From Clostridiales bacterium (lineage in GTDB: Bacteria > Bacillota > Clostridia > Christensenellales > Aristaeellaceae), in assembly GCA_015056085.1 (NCBI GenBank), contig SVHA01000002.1:124001-188000 (forward strand): a stretch of DNA of 64,000 bases. Direction: 5' to 3'. Position 1 is the first letter of the stretch, and every line of letters starts with the position of its first letter. Below the pieces are notes generated by a model that saw only the letters and a program-made list of their open reading frames with translations, was not told where the DNA came from and ran no database searches. Below, piece after piece: positions 1 to 8,163 of the stretch. A program made the position numbers and the translations under genes.

Positions 1-36
1 GCCGCAGGTATCCGGCCAAAGGGCAAAGCCCCCTGG
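1..36. repeat. Left-edge fragment of a stop-codon-anchored hairpin array
   Basis: GC-rich inverted repeat whose arms are CCAAAGGGC and GCCCCCTGG (imperfect), lying directly after the mutS2 stop codon on the minus strand. It is the same module that begins the larger clusters at 26.3, 30.8, 37.1, 50.1, 60.0 and 62.3 kb. The rest of this cluster lies outside the window. Confidence 0.8.
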
Positions 37-2394
37 TCACTTCAGTGTCACAACAGTCACGCCGCTTTCGCCTTCGCCATAAACGCCCAGGCGGAAGGAC
101 CCCACGTGCATATGCCGCTTGAGATGCTGCTGAATGCCGCTGCGGAGAATGCCCGTGCCCTTGCCGTGGATGATGCTCACTTCGCCCATGCCGGCGAGAA
201 TGGCCTCATCCAGATACTGATCCACGGCGCAGATGGCCTCTTCCAGGTTCATGCCCCGGACGTCGCACTCCATTTTGACCGTGCGGGTCATGGCGGCGGT
301 GTGCATTCTGACGCTGGTCTGGGGCTGTACGGCGGGCTTTTCCCGCACCAGCCGCAGTTGACTGATGTGGGTCTTGAACTTCATAATGCCCGCCTGCAAT
401 TGCACTTCGCCCTTGGCGTCAGGGGCGGAAAGCACCGTGCCCTGCTGCCCCAGCGTCAGGATGTTCACCTTGTCGCCGGGTTTGACCGTCTTGGGCGCAG
501 CGCCGGTGTCGATTTTCTGGGTCAGCCCCTCGGTGAGACCGTCAATGCTGGTCTCAATGCGCTTTCGGATTTCATTGGTCTGCGTTTCGGGGGAGCGGGC
601 CTCTTTTTTTATACGCTTGAGGTCGGCAATGATGGCGTCAGCCTCCCGGCGGGTCTGTTCCATCAGCCGGCGGGCGTCTTCCTTGGCTTTGCGCATGGCG
701 GTCTCCCGCTTTTCTTCCATTTCCTTGCGGAGTTTTTCGGCTTCGTCCCTCAGGCGAATGGTCTCTGCGCTGGCCTGACGGGCGATTTCCCGCTCTCTTT
801 CCGCCACCTGCCGGTGATATTCCGCATTGGCGATGACGTCCTCAAAGCGGATGGATTCGCCGGAGAGAAGTTCCTTGGCGGCGTCGATGAGGTTCTCCAT
901 CAGGCCGAGTTTCCGGCTGATTTCAAAGGCGTTGGACTTACCCGGCACGCCGATGGACAGGCGATAGGTGGGGCGAAGGGTCTCCACGTCAAACTCTACC
1001 GAGGCGTTTTCCACGCCGGGCGTGGAGAGGGCGAAGGCTTTCAGTTCACTGTAATGGGTGGTCGCCAGCGTCCGCACACGGATGTGCAGGAGCCTGGTCA
1101 GGATGGCCTGCGCCAGCGCAGCGCCCTCGGTGGGGTCGGTGCCGGCGCCCAGTTCGTCAAACAGCACCAGATCGTGGGGCGTCACTTCCTGCATGATGCC
1201 CACAATGTTGGTCATGTGGCTGGAGAAGGTGGACAGGCTCTGCTCGATGGACTGCTCGTCGCCGATGTCGGCAAACACCTGCTCAAACACTGCCAGTTCC
1301 GTGCCCAGGTCAGCGGGAATCTGCAAGCCCGCCTGGGCCATCAGGGTGAACAGCCCCACGGTTTTGAGCGTCACCGTCTTGCCGCCGGTGTTGGGGCCGG
1401 TGATGATCAGCGACGTGAAATCCTGACCCATCCACAGGTTGGAAGGAACCACCTTGTCCGGGTCAATCAGCGGATGCCGCCCTCTGATGATGTTGATGCG
1501 GCCCTCTTTGTTGAGTTTGGGCGTCACGGCGAACATATCCCGGCTCAGAAGGCCCTTGGCGAAGATGAAATCCAGTTCCGCCAGTGCATCAATGGTCTCC
1601 GTTAAGGGCTGGGCGAAGGGAGCGATCTCCTGGGAGAGACCTTCCAGAATCCGCTGGATTTCCTGCTGCTCCTTCACTTCCCACTGGCGCAGTTCGTTGC
1701 CCATTTCCACAGCGGCCATGGGCTCAACGAACAGCGTGGCGCCGGAGGAAGACTGGTCATGCACCAGTCCCGGCACAGCACCCCGGTATTCCGCCTTCAC
1801 CGGCAGCACATAGCGGTCGCCGCGCACGGTGATGATGGGGTCCTGCAGATACTTCTGGAAAGCGGCGGAGCGGATCATCTGGTTGAGTTTTTCCTTGATG
1901 CGCTCGGTGGCGCCCCGCAGGTGGCGGCGGATGTTCATCAGTTCAGAGGACGCCCTGTCGGCGATTTCATCCTCGGACAGGATGGCGTCGGTGATGTCCC
2001 GCTCCACATTGTGCAGCACCGTCAATTTTTGCGCTCGGGCCTTGAGCAGGGGCGTGTTGTCCCGCTCGGTGTCCAGTGCGTCCCGGGCGGTGCGGGCTGC
2101 CCGCAGCATTTCCGCCACGGCAAGCAGCGCCCGGGGGGAGAGGGCCGCCCCCTTGTGAGCCAGGGACAGGGAGGCCCGCACATCCTGGAAGGACGCCATG
2201 GGGTGCCCGCCCAGATATTGCAGCACAACGGCGGCTTCCTCCGTCTCCTGCTGCCACAGGGTGATTTCCTGCAGGTTGCACGAAGGCGTCAGGGCCAGGC
2301 ACTTTTCAGCGCCCAGGGGCGTGAGGGCCTTTTCGGATAACTGCTGACGGATCTTGGTGAATTCCAGGACCCGCAGCGTGCGTTCTTTCATCAT
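37..2394 (-). CDS. mutS2: MutS2 family protein (ATPase / Smr endonuclease)
   Basis: MutS2 is a MutS-related ATPase with a C-terminal Smr nuclease domain. In Firmicutes it has been linked to control of recombination and to splitting of collided ribosomes. A Walker A motif GPNTGGKT lies near residue 333 and a Walker B/signature FDELGAGTDPTEGA near 413. A long charged helical segment follows (about 500-610), then a KOW-like linker and the Smr domain with DVRG (about 710) and HGKGTG (about 745). The length of 785 aa is normal. I chose the ATG at 2394 because AGGAG lies 9 bases upstream and MMKERTLRVLEF matches the usual family N-terminus; an ATG at 2421 lacks a good ribosome site. The stop TGA is followed at once by a repeat-array hairpin. 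It is last in the zapA-U32-mutS2 group. Confidence 0.95.
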   Translation of the reverse strand: MMKERTLRVLEFTKIRQQLSEKALTPLGAEKCLALTPSCNLQEITLWQQETEEAAVVLQYLGGHPMASFQDVRASLSLAHKGAALSPRALLAVAEMLRAARTARDALDTERDNTPLLKARAQKLTVLHNVERDITDAILSEDEIADRASSELMNIRRHLRGATERIKEKLNQMIRSAAFQKYLQDPIITVRGDRYVLPVKAEYRGAVPGLVHDQSSSGATLFVEPMAAVEMGNELRQWEVKEQQEIQRILEGLSQEIAPFAQPLTETIDALAELDFIFAKGLLSRDMFAVTPKLNKEGRINIIRGRHPLIDPDKVVPSNLWMGQDFTSLIITGPNTGGKTVTLKTVGLFTLMAQAGLQIPADLGTELAVFEQVFADIGDEQSIEQSLSTFSSHMTNIVGIMQEVTPHDLVLFDELGAGTDPTEGAALAQAILTRLLHIRVRTLATTHYSELKAFALSTPGVENASVEFDVETLRPTYRLSIGVPGKSNAFEISRKLGLMENLIDAAKELLSGESIRFEDVIANAEYHRQVAEREREIARQASAETIRLRDEAEKLRKEMEEKRETAMRKAKEDARRLMEQTRREADAIIADLKRIKKEARSPETQTNEIRKRIETSIDGLTEGLTQKIDTGAAPKTVKPGDKVNILTLGQQGTVLSAPDAKGEVQLQAGIMKFKTHISQLRLVREKPAVQPQTSVRMHTAAMTRTVKMECDVRGMNLEEAICAVDQYLDEAILAGMGEVSIIHGKGTGILRSGIQQHLKRHMHVGSFRLGVYGEGESGVTVVTLK

Positions 2395-2430
2395 ACGATC
2401 AATCTCCTGAAGATTTCGCATATCGGGGGA

Positions 2431-4728
2431 TTATTCCACCGGCCGCATCCACCAGCCGGAGGTGGAATTTGCGGATTTGCCGCCGGATTGCATCTGCCGG
2501 AGGATGGCTTTGACCTCCTCGCCGCTTTCTGATGTGAAGGCGATTTGCGGCGTCCAGCCGGAAGACGTCACCCGGGCGATCAGGTCGGTGGGCAGGCTGT
2601 TCATCAGGCGGATGCGGCAGCCTTCCGGCAGGCGCACCCGATGCAGGGGGAATTCAGCGCCTTTGCGGTCGGTGAAGGACGTGCCCGTAAGGGCGTCTTG
2701 GTGATGCACGTCACACATCCGGCAGTCCTTGTGGCCTTTGGTCAGACCCAGCCAGGTGCGGGCGGGGCAGTGGTGCAGGAGCATCAGCTGTTGCACGCCG
2801 TAGGCAGGCACCACAATGGGGGGATTCCCCTGAAGGAGGGCGTCCAGTTCAGCGCCGGAGAGTTCCGGGCTGGCGGTGACGAACACGCAGCCGTCTTCCA
2901 GCAGCAGTTGGGCCGCCCGGCGATTCATCACCGGCACGCCTTCGCCCGCTGCCATGGGCACACGCCAGTTCATGCCCAATTGTCCCACGCTGCCCAGCAC
3001 AACGCCCTGCAGGCGCTCCCGGTTTTTCTGCACAAAGCGGCACAGCATTTCCAGCGTGGACTGCTGGCACACCGTGGGCAACTGCAGCCACACGTTTTCG
3101 GGCAGGAGTTGCAGGGCTTCCTCCCGGTAATCCTCCGGCTGCCATACCAGATGGGCGTCAACGCCCCGGAGGGCTTCATACTGCTGAAGGGTGGTGAAGC
3201 GAATCACCGGCTTCACTTCGCCTTCGGGGAGATGGGCAGAAGCAGGTGCTTCTTCCCGGGCGTCCGGGCGGGAGAAATCCTCTGCCCGCTGATGTTCCAG
3301 CGCTGCAAGGGCGTCCCGCCGGATGGCATTGAGGGCAGACACCGGCACAAAGGCGTTGTCGGTGATGACGCTGCCTTCCCGGAAAATAAAGGGCGTATCG
3401 CCTGTTTTGGAAAGGCTGCGGAGGGCGTCTCCCTCCGTCAGCGCCCGGTGAGAAGCGGATTGCACTTCCTCGCCGGTGACGCTTGCCCAACTGTCGCCGT
3501 CCGTCACCGTCAGGGTGAGGGGCGTGCCGGGCAGAGCGGTGAGGGTCATGTCACAGGGAATGGGCGCAATGGGCAAATTGCGGGCGTGGGCAAGCTGCTC
3601 GACGTCCGTCAGGCGCACGAGTTCGTCGCCGGGCTTCACCTGCATATCCCGGCGCAGACGCAGGGTGGCGGTGGTACCGGCGGGGGTGTCATGGCCGGCA
3701 TAAATCATCTCATGGTCGCCGGAAGCGCTGCGAATTTGCAGTCCGTCGCCGTCGTGGAGGGAAAGGGTCAGGTGTGCCTTGCACAGCCCCTTGCCCACAG
3801 AGGTGATCCTGCCGATCAGCACGCCGCTGTGGTTGACCCGCTGGGGATAGATGACATCGGCGTCCTCGGCGCCCATGGCGTATCCCCGCATGAATCCGCC
3901 CCGCTGGAAAATCTGCTGCAGGGAACGCTGCTCCCGTTCATCCGCCGGGGTGAAATCCTCCTGAAGCAGGCTGTCGATGCCCCTGCGGTAACTTTCCGCC
4001 ACCGTGGCCACGTATTCCGGGCGTTTGAGGCGGCCTTCCAGCTTCACGGAGCACACGCCCGCCTTGTGCAGCTCAGGCAGATGATCCCGCAGGCACACAT
4101 CCCGGGGGGAAAGCCATGCCGCCGTCTTGCCCCGATAGGTGTAGGGCAGCCGGCAGGGTTGGGCGCAGCGGCCCCGGTTACCGCTCCGCGAGCCGATCAT
4201 GGAAGAAAACAGGCACTCGCCGCTGACGGCCACGCACTGGGCGCCGTGTCCGAAGGCTTCAATCTCGATGCCCTCTGCGGCTGCCTTGGCCATTTCGGAA
4301 ACGCTGCATTCCCGGGCCAGCACCGCTCTGGTCATACCGTGGCGGCGGCACCATCTGGCGCCGGAAGCGTTGTGGATGGCCATCTGTGTGCTGGCATGAA
4401 CAGGCAGGTCAGGAAAGGCGCTGCGGCACAACTGCAGCACGCCCAGGTCCTGCACCAGCACCGCATCCACCCGCAGCTCGTTCAGCAGACGCAGCACGTC
4501 CATCACGCCGGAAAGTTCCCCGTCTTTGATGAGGGTGTTCACCGTCACATGGACGCGCACATGATGCAGATGGGCAAAATGCACCGCTTCCCGCAGGGCA
4601 GGTTCGTCAAAGTTGCCGGCGCCGGCCCTGGCGGAATAAGCGGCATATCCCAGATACACCGCATCAGCGCCGGCGGCAACGGCCCTTTCAAGGGCTTCCC
4701 GGTTTCCGGCGGGGGCAAGATTCTCCAT
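2431..4728 (-). CDS. U32 family peptidase-like protein with DUF3656 domain
   Basis: Members of this family (YegQ/RlhA/TrhP-like) act with Fe-S clusters in hydroxylation of tRNA or 23S rRNA; the 'peptidase U32' name is historical. The N-terminal half has the typical TIM-barrel opening (LAPAGNREALERAVAAGADAVYLG), the family block with CVAVSGECLFSS near residue 164, and CAQPC near 188. These supply the conserved cysteines. The C-terminal third matches the DUF3656 extension and ends in a further CRMC pair near 669. The 765-aa length fits the long form. The start ATG at 4728 has AAGGAG 9 bases upstream; an upstream TTG at 4734 is possible. It lies 16 bases after zapA. The exact RNA substrate cannot be told from sequence. 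Confidence 0.88.
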   Translation of the reverse strand: MENLAPAGNREALERAVAAGADAVYLGYAAYSARAGAGNFDEPALREAVHFAHLHHVRVHVTVNTLIKDGELSGVMDVLRLLNELRVDAVLVQDLGVLQLCRSAFPDLPVHASTQMAIHNASGARWCRRHGMTRAVLARECSVSEMAKAAAEGIEIEAFGHGAQCVAVSGECLFSSMIGSRSGNRGRCAQPCRLPYTYRGKTAAWLSPRDVCLRDHLPELHKAGVCSVKLEGRLKRPEYVATVAESYRRGIDSLLQEDFTPADEREQRSLQQIFQRGGFMRGYAMGAEDADVIYPQRVNHSGVLIGRITSVGKGLCKAHLTLSLHDGDGLQIRSASGDHEMIYAGHDTPAGTTATLRLRRDMQVKPGDELVRLTDVEQLAHARNLPIAPIPCDMTLTALPGTPLTLTVTDGDSWASVTGEEVQSASHRALTEGDALRSLSKTGDTPFIFREGSVITDNAFVPVSALNAIRRDALAALEHQRAEDFSRPDAREEAPASAHLPEGEVKPVIRFTTLQQYEALRGVDAHLVWQPEDYREEALQLLPENVWLQLPTVCQQSTLEMLCRFVQKNRERLQGVVLGSVGQLGMNWRVPMAAGEGVPVMNRRAAQLLLEDGCVFVTASPELSGAELDALLQGNPPIVVPAYGVQQLMLLHHCPARTWLGLTKGHKDCRMCDVHHQDALTGTSFTDRKGAEFPLHRVRLPEGCRIRLMNSLPTDLIARVTSSGWTPQIAFTSESGEEVKAILRQMQSGGKSANSTSGWWMRPVE

Positions 4729-4744
4729 GGTCAAACGCTCCTTG

Positions 4745-5011
4745 TCATGCCTTTGTGTTCAGCGCTTCCCGAAGGGCGGTGATTTCCCGGCGCAGGCGGC
4801 TGTTTTCGTCCTGGGCCTTGATAAGTTCATCGGCGAGGTTGATGGCGGCCAGCACCGGCGCCTGGGCGGAAGAAAGGCGCATGGACGCTTTGGCCTCCAG
4901 AATCTTCCTGTCCACGTACTGGGCCACCCGGCGGATATGGTCGGGGTCATCAGCGGAAACAAGGGTATATTCCCGCCCGGCGACCCGCACGGCTGTTTTC
5001 TGTTTGTCCAA
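4745..5011 (-). CDS. zapA: Cell division protein ZapA
   Basis: Small protein that binds and bundles FtsZ at the Z-ring. The 88-aa sequence has the ZapA N-terminal beta segment (KTAVRVAGREYTLVSADDPDHIRRVAQYVD) and a C-terminal coiled coil (about 50-85) for dimerisation. The start is a TTG at 5011 preceded by GGGAGG at good spacing; the ATG further upstream would extend the protein into the ppiB terminator and is rejected. A small perfect inverted repeat (GTCAGCA/TGCTGAC, 5025-5040) lies between the terminator and the start. The zapA-U32-mutS2 order is common in Clostridia. Confidence 0.88.
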   Translation of the reverse strand: MDKQKTAVRVAGREYTLVSADDPDHIRRVAQYVDRKILEAKASMRLSSAQAPVLAAINLADELIKAQDENSRLRREITALREALNTKA

Positions 5012-5041
5012 TTGAAACCTCCCTGTCAGCAACTGCTGACG

Positions 5042-5080
5042 CCAAAAAAGGCGCGGCCCGCTTGATTGCCCGGCCGCGCA
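5042..5080 (-). terminator. Rho-independent terminator after ppiB
   Basis: On the minus strand GCGCGGCC pairs with GGCCGCGC across a loop of about 12 bases and is followed by CTTTTTT. It starts 9 bases past the ppiB stop, so ppiB forms a one-gene unit. zapA must then rely on read-through or on a promoter I could not identify. Confidence 0.85.
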
Positions 5081-5088
5081 CAACATGA

Positions 5089-5607
5089 TTACATCTGGTC
5101 GAAGGGGTACACCTGCTCGAAGGTTTCCACGCGGATGGAGCGCATCACCTGGGGCTCCAGGGGCTTGTCGCGCCCGTCACGAGCCACGTTCACGATGGCG
5201 TCAGCCGTCTCCATGCCTTCCAGCACCTTGCCGAAGGCGGCATACTGGCCGTCCAGGTGGGGGCTGTTGCTGGTCATGATGAAGAACTGGCTGCCGGCGG
5301 AATCCGGAAGCATACTGCGGGCCATGGACAGCACGCCATAGGTATGCTTGAGGGGATTGTTGACGCCGTTCATGGCAAATTCACCCTTGATGTGATAGCC
5401 GGGGCCGCCGATGCCGATGCCCTTGGGGTCGCCGCCCTGAATCATAAAGCCAGGGATCACCCGGTGGAAAATCAGGCCATCGTAAAAGCCGCTGTTGGCC
5501 AGGGCGATGAAGTTGCCCACGGACTGGGGTGCAAATTCGGGGTAGAGTTCCCCCTTCATCTCACGGCCATCGGCCATGGTAATGACAAACACGGGATTCT
5601 GAGCCAT
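5089..5607 (-). CDS. ppiB: Cyclophilin-type peptidyl-prolyl cis-trans isomerase
   Basis: Catalyses proline isomerisation during protein folding. The 172-aa protein is a single cyclophilin domain with no signal peptide, so it should be cytoplasmic. Family landmarks are visible: [19 protein letters not shown] with the catalytic [19 protein letters not shown] and SQFFI. The start at 5607 (MAQNPVF) has AAAGGAG upstream; an in-frame ATG at 5676 lies inside the hemZ stop region and the ppiB promoter and is rejected. It has its own promoter and terminator. Confidence 0.95.
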   Translation of the reverse strand: MAQNPVFVITMADGREMKGELYPEFAPQSVGNFIALANSGFYDGLIFHRVIPGFMIQGGDPKGIGIGGPGYHIKGEFAMNGVNNPLKHTYGVLSMARSMLPDSAGSQFFIMTSNSPHLDGQYAAFGKVLEGMETADAIVNVARDGRDKPLEPQVMRSIRVETFEQVYPFDQM

Positions 5608-5628
5608 GGTTGAAAGACTCCTTTCGGG

Positions 5629-5647
5629 AAGGTGGATATACCACCTT
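5629..5647 (-). promoter_or_regulatory. Perfect inverted repeat in the ppiB leader
   Basis: AAGGTGG and CCACCTT form a 7-bp stem around a 5-base AT loop. It lies directly after the -10 element of the ppiB promoter and before the ribosome-binding site, so it could be a repressor site near +1 or a 5' mRNA hairpin. Confidence 0.5.
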
Positions 5648-5676
5648 ATTGTACCAGCATTGCCGCAGGAAATCAA
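5648..5676 (-). promoter_or_regulatory. Sigma-A promoter of ppiB
   Basis: On the minus strand: -35 TTGATT (5671-5676), 17-base spacer, -10 TACAAT (5648-5653) with TG one base upstream (extended -10). The -35 overlaps the last codon and stop of hemZ. Confidence 0.75.
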
Positions 5677-7133
5677 GCATCCGGGGAAAAATCATCCCCC
5701 AGGAACAGGTTTTCCTTCCGGGCGATCATTTCATCCACCCGGTCAATGTATTGTTCAATATTGGAAACATTGGGGGCGCGGCCGATGTGCCCCTCCTCAG
5801 GATAGACCCGCTTGCTGATGCCTCCTGCGCCCAGGGCCAGGATGTGGGTGTTTTCCTCCATGATGTCCACATTGTACTGGCAGGCGTGGCCCGGCAGGGC
5901 ATACCCCACGTTTTCCTGATTGCCCGCCATGTACTTCTGGCGATAGAGGTAATAGGGTGCAAGGCCCAGGCTGCGGGAGGTTTCCAGTCCCATGTCCACC
6001 ATCCGGGAGGCTTCTTCGCCGTTGGGCAGGGGGTGATTTTCCAGATGCAGGCGACTGGAGCGCTTGATGGCCAGGGTGTGCACGGTGAGGCTTTCGGGGC
6101 GAAGGGCCCTTGCGCCTTCCATGGTGCGGGCGAAGTCCTCGAGGGTTTCGCCGGGCAGCCCTGCGATGACGTCCATGTTGATGTGATGCAGGCCTTCCGC
6201 CCGGGCCATGGCGTAGGCGTCGATGACCTGCTGCACGGTGTGATCCCGGCCGATGATTTGCAGGGTCTTGTCATTCATCGTCTGGGGGTTGATGCTGATG
6301 CGCCCCACGCCGCTTTCCCGGATGGAACGCAGTTTTCCGGGGGTGATGGTGTCAGGCCGGCCGGCTTCCACAGTGTATTCCATGGCACCGGGGAAGGTGC
6401 TCATCAGCTTGTCCAGCAGCCGGCGCAGCTGGTCTTCGTTGAGGGATGTGGGCGTTCCGCCGCCCACATACACCGCCCGGAGGGACTTGCCGGTTTGTTC
6501 CAGCAGGCGCTTCACGCCGTCCATTTCCGCAAACAGCGCAGTCAGGTAGGGCTCCACCAGCTTGCCCGTGCCCAGTTCCCCGCAGGAGAAGGAGCAATAG
6601 GTGCAGCGGGTGGTGCAGAAGGGGATACCCACATAGAGGCTCACCCCTGCGTCATCGGGGGGAAGCATACCGGATTGCACCCGGGTGATTTCCCGCAGGA
6701 GCTGCGCCTTGTGAGGGGCCACGTCAAACTGGCGCACCAGCGAGGCGGCGGCTTCCTCCTCCGTCAGGCCCTGCTGCAATGCTTCATACATCAGGTGGGT
6801 GGGGCGGATGCCGGTGAGGCTCCCCCACGGCGGATGAATCCCTGTCACCTTGCGGCACCAGTCGTAGAGCGTCTGTTTTAGCAGGCGCCGGGCGGCCCGC
6901 TTGCGGTGCAGCGTTTTGATGCGCTCGTCCGCCTCGTGTTCATCGGGGATGGCCGTGCGCCCCTGGACGGCAACGTTTTGCCCCTCCACGGACGCCACAT
7001 AGTCGCCGTTTTCCACCCATGCGGTATACTCATATCCCGCCGGTTCATCAGGCAGGGAAAACAGGCGGGTCACGTTATTCAGTTCAGGCTGGATGGTATC
7101 CAGATAGCTTGTCAGTTCTTTCATGCTCATCAT
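5673..7133 (-). CDS. hemZ: Coproporphyrinogen dehydrogenase-like radical SAM protein HemZ
   Basis: Radical SAM enzyme of the oxygen-independent coproporphyrinogen III oxidase family (anaerobic haem synthesis step). CTTRCTYC near residue 176 is the CxxxCxxC cluster motif, followed by a glycine-rich VGGGTPTSL segment. The roughly 170-residue N-terminal extension and the position after dtd and an MBL gene are typical of HemZ rather than HemN/HemW. Length 486 aa is normal. The start overlaps the upstream MBL gene by 4 bases (ATGA), which suggests translational coupling. No other haem genes are in view, so a true haem role is not certain. Confidence 0.88.
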   Translation of the reverse strand: MMSMKELTSYLDTIQPELNNVTRLFSLPDEPAGYEYTAWVENGDYVASVEGQNVAVQGRTAIPDEHEADERIKTLHRKRAARRLLKQTLYDWCRKVTGIHPPWGSLTGIRPTHLMYEALQQGLTEEEAAASLVRQFDVAPHKAQLLREITRVQSGMLPPDDAGVSLYVGIPFCTTRCTYCSFSCGELGTGKLVEPYLTALFAEMDGVKRLLEQTGKSLRAVYVGGGTPTSLNEDQLRRLLDKLMSTFPGAMEYTVEAGRPDTITPGKLRSIRESGVGRISINPQTMNDKTLQIIGRDHTVQQVIDAYAMARAEGLHHINMDVIAGLPGETLEDFARTMEGARALRPESLTVHTLAIKRSSRLHLENHPLPNGEEASRMVDMGLETSRSLGLAPYYLYRQKYMAGNQENVGYALPGHACQYNVDIMEENTHILALGAGGISKRVYPEEGHIGRAPNVSNIEQYIDRVDEMIARKENLFLGDDFSPDA

Positions 7134-7690
7134 TCATGACCGGGATGCATGGTGTAGCGGCGGCACAGGGGATAGAGCCGCAGGAGGGAAGCCTGCAGGT
7201 CCTTTTCGCTGCCGCCGGGGAAATCCGTGCGTCCCCAGCCGTGGGTAAAGACGGTATCGCCGGTGAAAAGGTTGCCTTCGGAGAGATAGCACACGCTGCC
7301 GGGGGTGTGTCCGGGGGTGTGCAGCACCTGGAAGGGGATGTCGGCCAGGACGATGCGGTCGCCTTCCTCCACCAGCAGATCGGGGGTCGGGGCGACGAAG
7401 GGAATGCCGGTGAGATCGGACACATTCAGGTGCGGGTCACCCGGCATATTCTTTTCCAGCCGGTGGGCCACCAGCCGGGTGCCTTTTTCCATCAGTTCCT
7501 TCACGGCGCCGATGTGATCAAAATGCCCATGGGTGAGCAAAATGGCGGCGATATGGCGGTCGCCGGCGGCTTTCCTGATGGCAGAGGCCCTGGCGCCGGG
7601 GTCGATCACCACGCAGTCGTCCCGGTTCTCCCGCCACAAAAGATAGCAGCAGGTGCCCATGTGGCCCACCAACAGTTTTTTCAGGATCAT
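7130..7690 (-). CDS. MBL-fold metallo-hydrolase (glyoxalase II-like)
   Basis: 186-aa single-domain metallo-beta-lactamase fold protein. The metal-binding signature THGHFDHIG is near residue 54, then HTPGHTPGS (third histidine region), FTGDTVF (bridging Asp) and a C-terminal HPGHE (last histidine), as in hydroxyacylglutathione hydrolase-like YcbL/YqgX proteins. The start at 7690 is preceded by AAGGAGG. It sits between dtd and hemZ, a conserved clostridial order. The substrate is unknown; a thioester such as an S-acyl adduct is the best guess. Confidence 0.88.
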   Translation of the reverse strand: MILKKLLVGHMGTCCYLLWRENRDDCVVIDPGARASAIRKAAGDRHIAAILLTHGHFDHIGAVKELMEKGTRLVAHRLEKNMPGDPHLNVSDLTGIPFVAPTPDLLVEEGDRIVLADIPFQVLHTPGHTPGSVCYLSEGNLFTGDTVFTHGWGRTDFPGGSEKDLQASLLRLYPLCRRYTMHPGHE

Positions 7691-7701
7691 CGTGTGCCTC
7701 C

Positions 7702-8151
7702 TTAAAACAGCTTGGTGGAATCCATCAGGATGGTCACCGGGCCGTCATTGACCAGCGCCACCTGCATATCCGCCCGGAAGCGGCCTGTTTCCACATGGAT
7801 GCCCTGGCTGCGCCAGGCGGCCACCAGCGCCTCGTAGAGGGCGTTGGCTTCCTCGGGGCGGGCAGCGGCGATAAAACTGGGGCGGCGGCTGGAGCGGGCG
7901 TCGGCATAGAGGGTGAACTGGCTCACCGCCAGAATCTCGCCGCCCACGTCCTTCACAGACAGATTCATTTTGCCGTTTTCGTCCTCGAAAATCCGCAGGT
8001 TGGGCACTTTCTCCGCCAGGTATTTCAGGTCCTTTTCTGTGTCTTCGGCGCCCACGCCCACCAGAACCATCAGCCCTTTGCCGATGTTCCCGATGACGTC
8101 GCCTTCCACCGTCACGCTGGCGCCTGATACCCGCTGAATCACTGCTCGCAT
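7702..8151 (-). CDS. dtd: D-aminoacyl-tRNA deacylase
   Basis: Removes D-amino acids mischarged on tRNA. The 149-aa protein has the two family motifs: SQFTLYAD (mid-protein) and [11 protein letters not shown] near the C-terminus (the Gly-Pro motif). Starts [13 protein letters not shown], as is standard, with AAGGGAG upstream. It follows relA by 12 bases, in one operon. Confidence 0.96.
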   Translation of the reverse strand: MRAVIQRVSGASVTVEGDVIGNIGKGLMVLVGVGAEDTEKDLKYLAEKVPNLRIFEDENGKMNLSVKDVGGEILAVSQFTLYADARSSRRPSFIAAARPEEANALYEALVAAWRSQGIHVETGRFRADMQVALVNDGPVTILMDSTKLF

Positions 8152-8163
8152 ACGATTTCTCCC

